From contig CAILMK010000699.1 of the NCBI GenBank assembly GCA_903835275.1, positions 1 to 13,638 on the forward strand: a stretch of DNA of 13,638 bases, in the 5' to 3' direction. The stretch comes from an uncultured bacterium (lineage in GTDB: Bacteria > Bacteroidota > Bacteroidia > CAILMK01). Positions 6,394 to 13,524 of this stretch are shown piece after piece. The notes below the pieces were generated by a model, which worked only from the letters and a program-made list of their open reading frames with translations, was not told the DNA's origin and searched no databases. The stretch's first letter is position 1. Each line of letters opens with the position of its first letter. Made by a program: the position numbers and the translations under genes.

Positions 6394-7812
6394 ATGTATA
6401 AGATGCACCAGGGAAAAATTGCCACCGGTGGGGCGCTTACGGGGATTATTATCGGAAATACAAGCCTGCAACGTTTCTGCCATCACATTTTTGCTGCACA
6501 GAAATTCAGTGCTGTTGCAGTTCTCACGCTATTGATTTTATCTTTTCCCAATCTTACAAAAGCGCAAAGCATAACCATTTCTGAGATTAACTATTCATCC
6601 AATCCAACAAGGGATGCCGGTGACTGGTTAGAGTTTCACAATTTTGGTACTACAGATATTGATCTAAGCAACTGGACTTTTATTGATGGCAATCCCAAGG
6701 ATACTGCTTTTATTTTTCCCTCAGGCACTATATTGTCAGGTGGTGAGTATTTGGTCGTCTATCAAAATTACAATAAATTCAAAACTGAATATCCCGGCGT
6801 TTCACATAAAACAGGCGCTTTCTCATTTGGACTAAGTAAAAATGGCGACAGCCTTCATTTAAGGGATAATACAGGTAAAGCAATCATTGATATGAGGTAT
6901 TCTTCCGGTAAGCATTGGCCGCAAGGAGCCAATTCTAAAGGAGGACGCACACTTGAACTAAGAAATCCTGCCTCTAATGCAAATCTAAGTAATTACACAA
7001 GTTGGTTTGACGGTTGTATAGATGGTTCCCCCGGAGCAGCATATTCACCATGCAATGAAAGGATAGATTTTTCCGAGATCAATTATAATTCTGATTCACT
7101 GTATAACCAATCTGAATTTGTAGAATTACATAATACAACCGCTTCGGATATTAATATTTCCGGATATGCATTAAGGGATGGCAAGGATACTGTAACCCAT
7201 CTGTATTACATACCTTCAGGGACTATATTACCTGCCAATGGTTATATGGTTTTATCAAATGATACCGCTGCGTTTACTTCTCACAATAAGACAGTAAAGA
7301 ACTATGTAGGCCCTTTTGGTTTCAACCTGAGCAATACCGGCGATTACATCCGTTTGTATGACGTATCCGGTAAAATTATCTTCAGTGTTTACTACCAGGA
7401 TTCCCTTAATCTTACGTGGCCAAAAAGTGCGGATGGCCTTGGCTATACTCTTGAATTGAGAAGTGATACAGGAAAAATGGATGACGGTGCTAACTGGTTT
7501 TCCGGCTGCTATGGCGGATCACCCGGGGGTGCTTATTCACTGAATTGCGGCATTACAGGAATTGAGGAATTTTCAAAGAACAATTCACTCAGGTTTTATC
7601 CTAATCCTGCCAGTGAAATATTGTACGTTGAAAATCCATCTTTGTTTTCTGACAATATAAAAATATATGACATGACCGGAAGGTGCGTAGCACAATGCAC
7701 ATCTTCTGATAGCAAAGTTGAAATAAGTATTTCTTCCTTAAACCGTGGTATTTATAGTATTATTGCAGTCTCAAGAGAAGGCAATTATATTGGAAAACTC
7801 ATTAAATTTTAA
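6394..7812 (+). CDS. Secreted protein with two lamin-tail domains and T9SS sorting tail
   Basis: The 472-residue protein has a hydrophobic signal segment at about 38-51 with probable cleavage after A57 (NLTKA-QS). Two lamin-tail (LTD) Ig-like domains follow: the first from about 60 (ITISEINYSSNP, DWLEFHNFG, LSNWTF), the second from about 224 (RIDFSEINYNS, EFVELHNTT, ISGYALRDG). Each closes with a matching Cys-containing motif, DGCIDGSPGAAYS and SGCYGGSPGGAYS. Residues ~399-472 (FYPNPASEILYVEN ... ISSLNRGIYSI ... GKLIKF) are a type IX secretion C-terminal sorting domain, so the product should reach the cell surface or medium. LTDs in bacteria often accompany surface enzymes and adhesins; none is fused here. 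The start at 6394 is chosen because a -7 box covers the alternative TTG at 6385; ATG 6403 is also possible. It leads a four-gene unit. Confidence 0.88.
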   Translation: MYKMHQGKIATGGALTGIIIGNTSLQRFCHHIFAAQKFSAVAVLTLLILSFPNLTKAQSITISEINYSSNPTRDAGDWLEFHNFGTTDIDLSNWTFIDGNPKDTAFIFPSGTILSGGEYLVVYQNYNKFKTEYPGVSHKTGAFSFGLSKNGDSLHLRDNTGKAIIDMRYSSGKHWPQGANSKGGRTLELRNPASNANLSNYTSWFDGCIDGSPGAAYSPCNERIDFSEINYNSDSLYNQSEFVELHNTTASDINISGYALRDGKDTVTHLYYIPSGTILPANGYMVLSNDTAAFTSHNKTVKNYVGPFGFNLSNTGDYIRLYDVSGKIIFSVYYQDSLNLTWPKSADGLGYTLELRSDTGKMDDGANWFSGCYGGSPGGAYSLNCGITGIEEFSKNNSLRFYPNPASEILYVENPSLFSDNIKIYDMTGRCVAQCTSSDSKVEISISSLNRGIYSIIAVSREGNYIGKLIKF

Positions 7813-7818
7813 GCTGAA

Positions 7819-8214
7819 ATGAAATTTGCTATACCCGCTTTATTAATATTCTTTGTTTGCTACGGATGCAAAAAAGCCGCAGGACCCGGAGGTAATTCTT
7901 CTATTAAGGGTAAAGTGATCATACGCAAGTTTAATTTTAATCCATCTGTACCACAATATTTGTACAGTTATCCTGACATGGGCGATAACGTGTATATTAC
8001 TTATGGAAGCCAGCCGGGCGTAGGTAACTCTGTAAATACAGACATGAATGGCGAATATTATTTTCAATATTTATACCCTGGAACGTATTCGATCTATGTG
8101 TATTCAAAGGATACCACATTGACAAATGTAAGTGGCCAACTGGTGGCCAAACAAGATATAAACCTGGGAAGCGGCAGCAATGCCACTTTACCTGATATTG
8201 TTATTGCAAAATAA
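7819..8214 (+). CDS. Small lipoprotein with carboxypeptidase-regulatory-like beta domain
   Basis: The 131-residue product starts with a short lipoprotein signal (MKFAIPALLIFFVCYGC) and Cys17 as the likely lipidated residue, followed by KKAAGPGG. The -1 glycine is standard; the tyrosine at -2 is less usual. The mature part is a single predicted beta-sandwich: SSIKGKVIIRKF, an aromatic/proline-rich stretch, then NTDMNGEYYFQYLYPGTYSIYVYSKD, the classic transthyretin/carboxypeptidase-regulatory-like signature in which a loop with GxYxF precedes PGxYxI. It should be anchored to the outer or inner membrane. It starts 6 bp after the lamin-tail gene, and its stop overlaps the next start as TAATG, so it is almost surely part of the same transcript and translationally coupled to the VTC-domain gene. 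Confidence 0.85.
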   Translation: MKFAIPALLIFFVCYGCKKAAGPGGNSSIKGKVIIRKFNFNPSVPQYLYSYPDMGDNVYITYGSQPGVGNSVNTDMNGEYYFQYLYPGTYSIYVYSKDTTLTNVSGQLVAKQDINLGSGSNATLPDIVIAK

Positions 8215-8960
8215 TGAACGAACGGAATATAATTAAAGATATTGTGCCAATCCTCGGCAAGTTTGAGCCATTCACTCTTGAAGAGCTGGAAGCTGCAAAT
8301 ATGCTTGAGAGGAGGGATTTGAAATTTATTTTTCCTGAAGTTAAATCAAAGGTTGTTATCGAAAGGATGCTTGAGCATTACAAGATATTAGAGGTGAAAG
8401 GATACCGCTACACTAATTATGAAACGGTATATTATGATACATCATCATTTAAATATTATCTGTTGCATCACAATGAAAACCTGAACAGGCTCAAAGTGCG
8501 GACCCGCAGATATGTTCAGAGCGACTTGACTTTTTATGAATTGAAATATAAGAATAATAAGGGATGGGTATCCAAGGAAAGACAACAGACGGATTCATTG
8601 TTTTTAGATCTGAATGAAGTTTTTACCGGGCAGTTTAAGGAGGACCTGCACCCGAAAATAAAAATTGATTACATACGGATTACGTTTTTATCAAAGGATA
8701 ATGCTGAAAAGCTAACTCTTGATTTTAATCTTAAACTGAATCATTATTGTCCTACTCATCATTATGATAATCTTGTAATAGCTGAGATGAAAAGGAAAGA
8801 CCTTACGCGGAATATTTTTACAAAGATCATCAAGGACCTTAAAATTGATTCTACCGGTATCAGTAAATATTGCATGGGAGTTGCCCAGACATATCCTGAT
8901 ATCAAGCAAAATAATTTCAAGCAGAAACTACTAACTATAAAGAAAATCGAGCAAGAATGA
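8214..8960 (+). CDS. VTC-domain (CYTH-like) polyphosphate polymerase family protein
   Basis: This family is homologous to the catalytic domain of yeast Vtc4, a CYTH/triphosphate-tunnel enzyme that makes polyphosphate from ATP. The 248-residue protein shows the tunnel residues: ERRDLKF at 32-38, YYDT at 73-76, RLKVRTRRY at 92-100 with alternating basic residues, ELKYK at 109-113, and IAEMKRKD near 189-196, which supplies the late acidic/basic pair. No membrane helix is present, so it is probably cytoplasmic and linked to the membrane through the DUF4956 protein encoded next. The start codon overlaps the preceding stop (TAATG) and its own stop overlaps the next start (ATGA). Bacterial VTC-domain genes are often found beside DUF4956 genes. 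Polymerase activity is inferred from the family and not shown for this protein. Confidence 0.9.
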   Translation: MNERNIIKDIVPILGKFEPFTLEELEAANMLERRDLKFIFPEVKSKVVIERMLEHYKILEVKGYRYTNYETVYYDTSSFKYYLLHHNENLNRLKVRTRRYVQSDLTFYELKYKNNKGWVSKERQQTDSLFLDLNEVFTGQFKEDLHPKIKIDYIRITFLSKDNAEKLTLDFNLKLNHYCPTHHYDNLVIAEMKRKDLTRNIFTKIIKDLKIDSTGISKYCMGVAQTYPDIKQNNFKQKLLTIKKIEQE

Positions 8961-9568
8961 GTGTTTTACTACAATCCGAATTTATTAGCAAAAATACCCT
9001 TGACCATATTATCAATCCGGAATTTTGTATCCGTTTCCTGATAAATGTATGTGCAGGATCCTTACTGGTTGGTGGTATACATTATCGCCTGTATAAGAAG
9101 AAGGAATATTTATTCACATACCTGATGATGAATACGGTTATTTTTTTTATTGCATACAGTCTTCAGAAATCAGATTTGACAATGGGAGCATCCTTCGGGC
9201 TTTTTGCAGTATTTTCCATGATGCGTTATCGAACCGAAGATATTACGCAAAAGGATATGACCTATCTTTTTATTGTAATAGCACTGGGAGTTATCACCGG
9301 GGTGAACCACAGTTCATGGTTGGAAATATGTTTTTACGATCTGCTCATTATAGGTGTTACCTGGCTGCTTGAAGGTAATTTTATTATTCGCAGGGAAATG
9401 ACACAGAATATACAGTTTGAGAATGTGGACCTCATCAAGCCACAGAAAAGGGAAGAGCTGATAGCTGAATTGAATGAACGCATGGGTTTGAATATTCACC
9501 GCGTTGTTATCAGCAGGATCGATTACCTCAAGGATAGTGCAATGATCAAGATATTCTATTACGAATAA
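8957..9568 (+). CDS. DUF4956 family membrane protein
   Basis: The 203-residue protein has four or five hydrophobic segments at about 25-42, 52-69, 77-90, 101-116 and 122-138. It carries the family's central conserved stretch GLFAVFSMMRYRTEDITQKDMTYLF (81-105), where the charged R-Y-R-TEDI-K-M motif lies between two membrane segments. A soluble C-terminal domain of about 60 residues (KREELIAELNERMGLNIHRVVISRIDYLKDSAMIKIFYYE) looks like a small alpha/beta (ferredoxin-like) domain on the cytoplasmic side. The biochemical role of DUF4956 is unknown. Its steady pairing with VTC-domain proteins suggests it anchors the polymerase or serves as a channel for its product (inference). The start overlaps the preceding stop by ATGA. 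The next gene converges with only 9 bp between stops, and no terminator hairpin is visible in between. Confidence 0.92.
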   Translation: MSVLLQSEFISKNTLDHIINPEFCIRFLINVCAGSLLVGGIHYRLYKKKEYLFTYLMMNTVIFFIAYSLQKSDLTMGASFGLFAVFSMMRYRTEDITQKDMTYLFIVIALGVITGVNHSSWLEICFYDLLIIGVTWLLEGNFIIRREMTQNIQFENVDLIKPQKREELIAELNERMGLNIHRVVISRIDYLKDSAMIKIFYYE

Positions 9569-9577
9569 TAGTTTCGG

Positions 9578-10369
9578 CTATGATTTATCGAGGGCATTTA
9601 CGTCCTTGTCATTTTCCTCGTCATCAATAATTTTTGTCTTTTTAGGGACGAAAAATTTATGCCAGTGAATTTTCTTGTAGGGGAGCGTAATTGAATAGAT
9701 GACTCCCACTATATTCGCAATGGTAGTTTTGGTAACATCAAATTGCGGTTGATACAGATAGTATAATGTAAAGGAATTATACTTATTCATGTCATAGTCA
9801 AAGCCCGCACCGTTTCTCATCTTATCCATATAAGGATTCCTGTAATCATAGCGGATATAAGGTTCTGCAAAAGCAAAAGCGGTAATATTGCTGAATACTT
9901 TATATCGTATTGAAAAACGGTTTCTCCATTCGTATTTTGTTTCATTGCCCTTTTCATCGCTATACTGCGGACTGAAATGCACTATTTCATCTTGAAATGC
10001 TGTGCGTGCTGCAACTTTCCATCTGTTGCCCAAAGGATATTTTCCGGTAATCCCTGCATAAAATGATTGTACATCGTTCTGGTAGGAAGTGCAATATTGA
10101 TATACTGCCTGGGTGTTGAAATACTTGTTGAATTTATATTCCCCGTCCAGGTAGAAATAGCCCCATTCAAAGCCTTTGGTAACATTATCAATGCGCAATT
10201 CATATTCTACCGAAAGTGAATAGTGCCTGGTGAATTGTTTTTCCACCTGAAACCATGTCCACGTTTGGTAATCCTGGTTATAACCCTGGGAGAATAATTT
10301 TTTAGCGGGTAATACCAGCATTAAAAAAAGTAATCCGGGGATTAGGTACTTATGTCCGCGAGTTTTCAT
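9578..10369 (-). CDS. DUF2490 outer-membrane beta-barrel protein
   Basis: The 263-residue product has an N-terminal signal peptide (MKTRGHKYLIPGLLFLMLVL, cleavage near residue 27-28, LFS-QG). It is followed by the DUF2490 pattern: QTWTWFQVEKQFTRHYSLSVEYELRI near 34-60, then successive aromatic-rich amphipathic strands (FYLDGEYKFNKYFNTQAVYQY, YEWRNRFSIRYKVF, FAEPYIRYDY, FTLYYLYQPQF) typical of a small outer-membrane barrel. Most DUF2490 proteins are about 210-240 residues and end at a barrel strand. Here about 30 charged residues are added (VPKKTKIIDDEENDKDVNALDKS), possibly a periplasmic tail. The family has no proven function. It is convergent with the VTC/DUF4956 unit; whether it works with that unit is unknown. 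A -7 box lies directly upstream. Confidence 0.85.
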   Translation of the reverse strand: MKTRGHKYLIPGLLFLMLVLPAKKLFSQGYNQDYQTWTWFQVEKQFTRHYSLSVEYELRIDNVTKGFEWGYFYLDGEYKFNKYFNTQAVYQYCTSYQNDVQSFYAGITGKYPLGNRWKVAARTAFQDEIVHFSPQYSDEKGNETKYEWRNRFSIRYKVFSNITAFAFAEPYIRYDYRNPYMDKMRNGAGFDYDMNKYNSFTLYYLYQPQFDVTKTTIANIVGVIYSITLPYKKIHWHKFFVPKKTKIIDDEENDKDVNALDKS

Positions 10370-10377
10370 TTATCATT

Positions 10378-10385
10378 CAAATATA
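10378..10385 (-). promoter_or_regulatory. -7 box (TATATTTG) upstream of the DUF2490 gene
   Basis: On the minus strand TATATTTG is an exact TAnnTTTG match, 8 bp before the ATG at 10369. Transcription would begin only a few bases ahead of the start codon. A -33 box 19-21 bp upstream is not clear. Confidence 0.5.
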
Positions 10386-10436
10386 AGGAAAAATCGGTCT
10401 AATCTTTTAAGAATTTGATGTGCCTGATTACTATGC

Positions 10437-10476
10437 AAGCAAAAAAAAGCGAACACCTCTGAAGGCATTCGCTTTT
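10437..10476 (-). terminator. Intrinsic terminator downstream of the comM remnant
   Basis: The outer stem AAAAGCGAA / TTCGCTTTT (10445-10453 with 10468-10476) encloses an inner CCT-CTGA-AGG stem. On the minus strand the hairpin is followed by a run of eight T. It lies about 100 bp after the comM stop and so is the natural end of that transcript. Confidence 0.8.
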
Positions 10477-10550
10477 ATATTTTAAATTGTAACCTGGTCT
10501 TATGACCTCTTCTATTTTCTTCTGGTTTAAATCCGCAATCGAAAATCCGC

Positions 10551-10564
10551 TCCGCCGCGGCGGA
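10551..10564. repeat. 14-bp perfect palindrome
   Basis: TCCGCCGCGGCGGA reads the same on both strands and is far richer in G+C than its surroundings. It sits 11 bp past the comM stop, between that stop and the terminator. GC-rich palindromes of this sort occur as dispersed elements in many Bacteroidota; no other copy is in this window. Confidence 0.5.
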
Positions 10565-10574
10565 CGAAATCAAA

Positions 10575-11285
10575 TCATCCTGCCCAATTTTCCCTGTCAA
10601 GACTTCTGTATTGTATGGCTTCGGCAAGGTGTTCTATTCGTATATCATCGGAAGCAGCAAGGTCAGCAATGGTACGGGAAACTTTCAGTATGCGGTCGTA
10701 GGCTCGTGCAGATAAATTCAAACGCTGCATGGCAGTTTTCAAAAGGTTTTGTCCTGCCTCATTGATGGTGCAGATTTCACGCACTTGTTTGGAACTCATT
10801 TGCGCGTTGGAATAAATTCCATCCTTGCCGCCGAAGCGTTTTTCCTGAATTTCGCGCGCACGTATTACGCGTTCGCGTATATTGATACTGGGTTCGGATA
10901 AGCGTTCGCTGGAAAGTTCATTGAATGCAACAGGCACCACTTCCACGTGTATATCTATGCGGTCCAGTAAAGGACCTGAAATTTTATTCAGATATTTTTG
11001 AACAACACCCGGTCCACATACGCATTCCTTCTCCGGATGGTTATAATATCCGCAAGGGCAGGGATTCATACTTGCCACCAACATGAACGAGGAAGGATAT
11101 TCCACGCTAAACCTCGCGCGGGAAATCGTGACCCTTCTTTCTTCCAGTGGCTGGCGCAGAACTTCCAAAACAGTGCGTTTAAATTCCGGCAATTCATCCA
11201 GGAATAAAACGCCATTATGTGCGAGTGAAATTTCGCCCGGCTGTGGAAATCCTCCTCCGCCAACTAATGCTACATCCGTTATAGT
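10575..11285 (-). pseudogene. comM: comM/yifB C-terminal remnant, split by an integrated element
   Basis: ComM (YifB, Mg-chelatase-like AAA+) is a hexameric helicase that extends branch migration during natural transformation. The remaining 236 codons begin at [24 protein letters not shown] and carry Walker B ([11 protein letters not shown]), [17 protein letters not shown], the Cys-rich [17 protein letters not shown], the sensor region ([13 protein letters not shown]) and the C-terminal helical domain ([28 protein letters not shown]). Intact family members have about 510 residues. The N-terminal Lon-like domain and the Walker A loop are missing. Homology stops where the conserved PHHT-(I/V)-(S/T) stretch should continue: at 11286 the codons change from the expected His-His to unrelated sequence. 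The frame runs on to 11444 but that part is antisense to the recombinase. No internal stop or frameshift is seen, so the insertion is recent or reversible. The other half should lie at the far end of the element. Confidence 0.92.
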
Positions 11286-11294
11286 AAGTGAAAT
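11278..11294. other. Probable hybrid attachment site (attL or attR)
   Basis: ComM homology ends at the Thr codon 11283-11285 (minus strand), and element sequence starts by about 11287. A serine integrase would cross over within a 2-bp core here. GTTATA occurs at 11278-11283 and again at 11298-11303. The exact core cannot be set without the other junction or an empty site. Confidence 0.55.
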
Positions 11295-11299
11295 GGGGT

Positions 11300-11307
11300 T
11301 ATATTTG
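11300..11307 (+). promoter_or_regulatory. -7 box (TATATTTG) of the serine recombinase gene
   Basis: TATATTTG matches TAnnTTTG exactly, 18 bp before the ATG. The -33 region at 19-21 bp spacing would fall at 11276-11280, inside the comM flank, and reads only CCGTT there. The leader would be about 12-14 bases, A/T-rich, with no Shine-Dalgarno. Confidence 0.55.
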
Positions 11308-11325
11308 CACCTATAATATAATAGT

Positions 11326-13047
11326 ATGGCAAAACAGACCTCAAAGACCACCAGTCCAGCCAAAAATAAGGTTGCGATATATGCTAGGGTTTCCACGTCC
11401 GATAAACAGGATTTCAGTCGGCAAATTAACGAATTAACTGACATTATAACAAGTGATGGTTATTCCAAGACCGATATTGATGTATATGCTGAAAGCCTAA
11501 GCGGTTACAACAAGGAAAGACCCAAACTATCCGAACTTATAGCAAAGGTTGAAGAAAACCCAAAAGCCTATGATTGTATCTATACGGCTGAAATAACTAG
11601 GATAGGTAGGAATCCAGTACATACTAGGCAAGTCATTGACCGTTGGTCTGATTTGAAGGTTCCTTTGTATATCCAATCCCTAAGCCAACGTACCTTGGAT
11701 AGCCAAGGCATTCGTAATTCAACTATGAATATCGTCTTGCAGGTACTTATCGAATATGCAAACCTTGAAGCTGAAACATTCAAGATTAGAAGCAAAAGCG
11801 GACTTAGAGCATCTGCAATGGAAGGCAAGGCTGGTGGTGGCCTTATGCAAGCGTATGGATATACCAAAGATGAATATGGTTACTTGGTTATTGATAATGA
11901 AGAAGCCTTGATTGTAAATGATATTTTCAACCTATATGAAAAGGGGAATGGTATTAGGGTGATAGCTGGTACGCTAAACAAACGAGGCGTACCAACCCGA
12001 ACCAACAAAACCCATTCAGATAAGGAAATCAAATTTCAAACATCTGCCAAGCTAGGAAAAGATGTCAAATGGTCGGATAAGCAAATTCACGACATTATAA
12101 AAAATACTTTGTATATAGGTGAAAGAAAATTCAAGGGTGAAATTATCAAAGCACCAGCGATAATAAGCAAGGAACTATTTGAAAGTTGTACTGAAATACG
12201 GACTGGCAAAACCCAAACCAATCAGCGGAAATATGTCTATCTGCTAAAGGATAAAATTACATGTGGTGTTTGTGGTCGTAATTACTTTGCTAAATACAAA
12301 CCTGTTGAAGGTGGTGACAAGGTGTATATATGTAGCGGTAGGTTACAACATACAAATTGTGGCAATGTAGGAGTAAATATAACGCTTCTTGAAAGTGCTA
12401 TTTTCAATGTTATTATTGATGATAACCAAATCCTGAAATATCTAAATGATAACAATTCAATCATCAAGGATTTGAGAAATGAAATTGAAAAATTGGAATT
12501 GAGAATTCCAATTGAAGAAATGAATCTGACTCAGCAAAAATCAAAAATGTCTAAACTTTTGGATTTGTATTTGAGTTCTGAAATGAAGTATATGAATTTG
12601 GAAGAAAGACAAGCTGAATTGGAAAATGAAATCAACAACGCTATTGAACGTGTCTTTCAACTGAAAAAGCAACTGGTTGAAAAGAATGAAAGCCTAACCA
12701 AGTTTAGTAGTCCAAAAGGAACCAAACACACACTTGCAAAAGCCAAGTCAAGTAGAAGCGATTTAGCTGCGATTTACAAGCAATTCATTACTAAGGTATG
12801 TATTGATAAGATAGATGCTTATACGGTGGTTGCTGGGGTGTATATGCAAATAAACGGGGTGTTGTTACCTAATCCGTTGTTGATGCTGTTAGACCTGTCA
12901 GGAATAAGAAGGAAACCGATGGAATACAGGTGCAAGGTTATGTATAGCAACGGCAAACCAAATGAAGAAGCTGAAATAGTGGACTATGACCATTTTGAAT
13001 ACGTTGATTGGATTAATATTCCAAGTGATAAGCTGATTCAACTATAA
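11326..13047 (+). CDS. Large serine recombinase (integrase)
   Basis: This enzyme integrates and excises DNA through a covalent serine-DNA link between attachment sites. The 573-residue protein has the resolvase-type catalytic domain at about 15-165: [18 protein letters not shown] places the nucleophile at Ser23, and [10 protein letters not shown] and the helix following [21 protein letters not shown] are typical. The recombinase DNA-binding domain spans about 185-290 ([51 protein letters not shown]). A zinc ribbon follows with C313-x2-C316, C336 and C345, and a long coiled coil from about 380 to 465, which in this family controls direction. The length fits phage and island integrases. It starts 40 bp from the broken comM. 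No recombination directionality factor is recognisable in the window, though one could lie beyond it. Confidence 0.96.
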   Translation: MAKQTSKTTSPAKNKVAIYARVSTSDKQDFSRQINELTDIITSDGYSKTDIDVYAESLSGYNKERPKLSELIAKVEENPKAYDCIYTAEITRIGRNPVHTRQVIDRWSDLKVPLYIQSLSQRTLDSQGIRNSTMNIVLQVLIEYANLEAETFKIRSKSGLRASAMEGKAGGGLMQAYGYTKDEYGYLVIDNEEALIVNDIFNLYEKGNGIRVIAGTLNKRGVPTRTNKTHSDKEIKFQTSAKLGKDVKWSDKQIHDIIKNTLYIGERKFKGEIIKAPAIISKELFESCTEIRTGKTQTNQRKYVYLLKDKITCGVCGRNYFAKYKPVEGGDKVYICSGRLQHTNCGNVGVNITLLESAIFNVIIDDNQILKYLNDNNSIIKDLRNEIEKLELRIPIEEMNLTQQKSKMSKLLDLYLSSEMKYMNLEERQAELENEINNAIERVFQLKKQLVEKNESLTKFSSPKGTKHTLAKAKSSRSDLAAIYKQFITKVCIDKIDAYTVVAGVYMQINGVLLPNPLLMLLDLSGIRRKPMEYRCKVMYSNGKPNEEAEIVDYDHFEYVDWINIPSDKLIQL

Positions 13048-13102
13048 GTAGTAATTTTGTAAGGCCGTGATTCGCTGGTTGGGTTTTAGATGGTTTTTTT
13101 TC

Positions 13103-13524
13103 CTAGCTGGTGGTCACGGTTTCTTTTTTCTCCTCATGCTCAAATTCGTAGTTGTATTCCAATTTAAGAATTGTAAAGATAATTTCCTGCGCTTCTGTAA
13201 AGTGTTTTACCCAGTTTTCCATATTCTCAATCTGGACTGTTTTTTTGTCAATTATTCTTTTTCTTAATTGTTCCACTTCAAGTATCAACGCTGGAAATTC
13301 CGTGGAATAGTTATCCTTTCCATAATATTCTGGGTCAAGGCAAACTTTCTTTATGGCTTGTAGATTACCGTTGATAATTGAATCAAATGTTGTGTCCTGA
13401 CTCCAACGTGAAGTTCACCATCCTTCAAATAACCTTGTCTGTTCAACTTGCCATTGGGATAGTATATACGCTGTAAACCTTCCCTTTTGCCATTCTTATA
13501 GGTGTATTCGTGTGTTGGCGTGGA
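13103..13524 (-). pseudogene. MORN/YwqK-like repeat protein, truncated and frameshifted
   Basis: Read on the minus strand, the visible part starts at HEYTYKNGKREGLQRIYYPNG and KLNRQGYLKDGELH, two MORN-type units as in the YwqK family. That frame then leaves the homology and stops about 22 codons past the break. Adding one G in CACGTTGG (near 13415-13418) gives the expected DGELHGW and continues without a stop as SQDTTFDSIINGNLQAIKKVCL ... ALILEVEQLRKRI ... EFEHEEKKETVTTS to the TAG at 13103-13105, a further ~100 residues rich in charged, probably coiled-coil helix. So one gene has been split by a one-base deletion (or a sequencing error). Its N-terminus is missing: upstream sequence turns into a tandem repeat that looks like an IS end. 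YwqK-like proteins are sometimes listed as antitoxins, but no toxin partner is seen here. Confidence 0.7.

Noticed and set aside
10575..11444. A complete 289-residue minus-strand gene for an AAA+ protein
   Set aside because: The first ~50 residues are antisense to the serine recombinase and match nothing in ComM; the true part ends at 11285.
13064..13116. CCGTGA/TCACGG inverted repeat plus an 8-T run after the recombinase, as a terminator
   Set aside because: The arms are 6 bp with a loop of over 40 bases and the T-run lies inside the loop, so this is not a credible intrinsic terminator.
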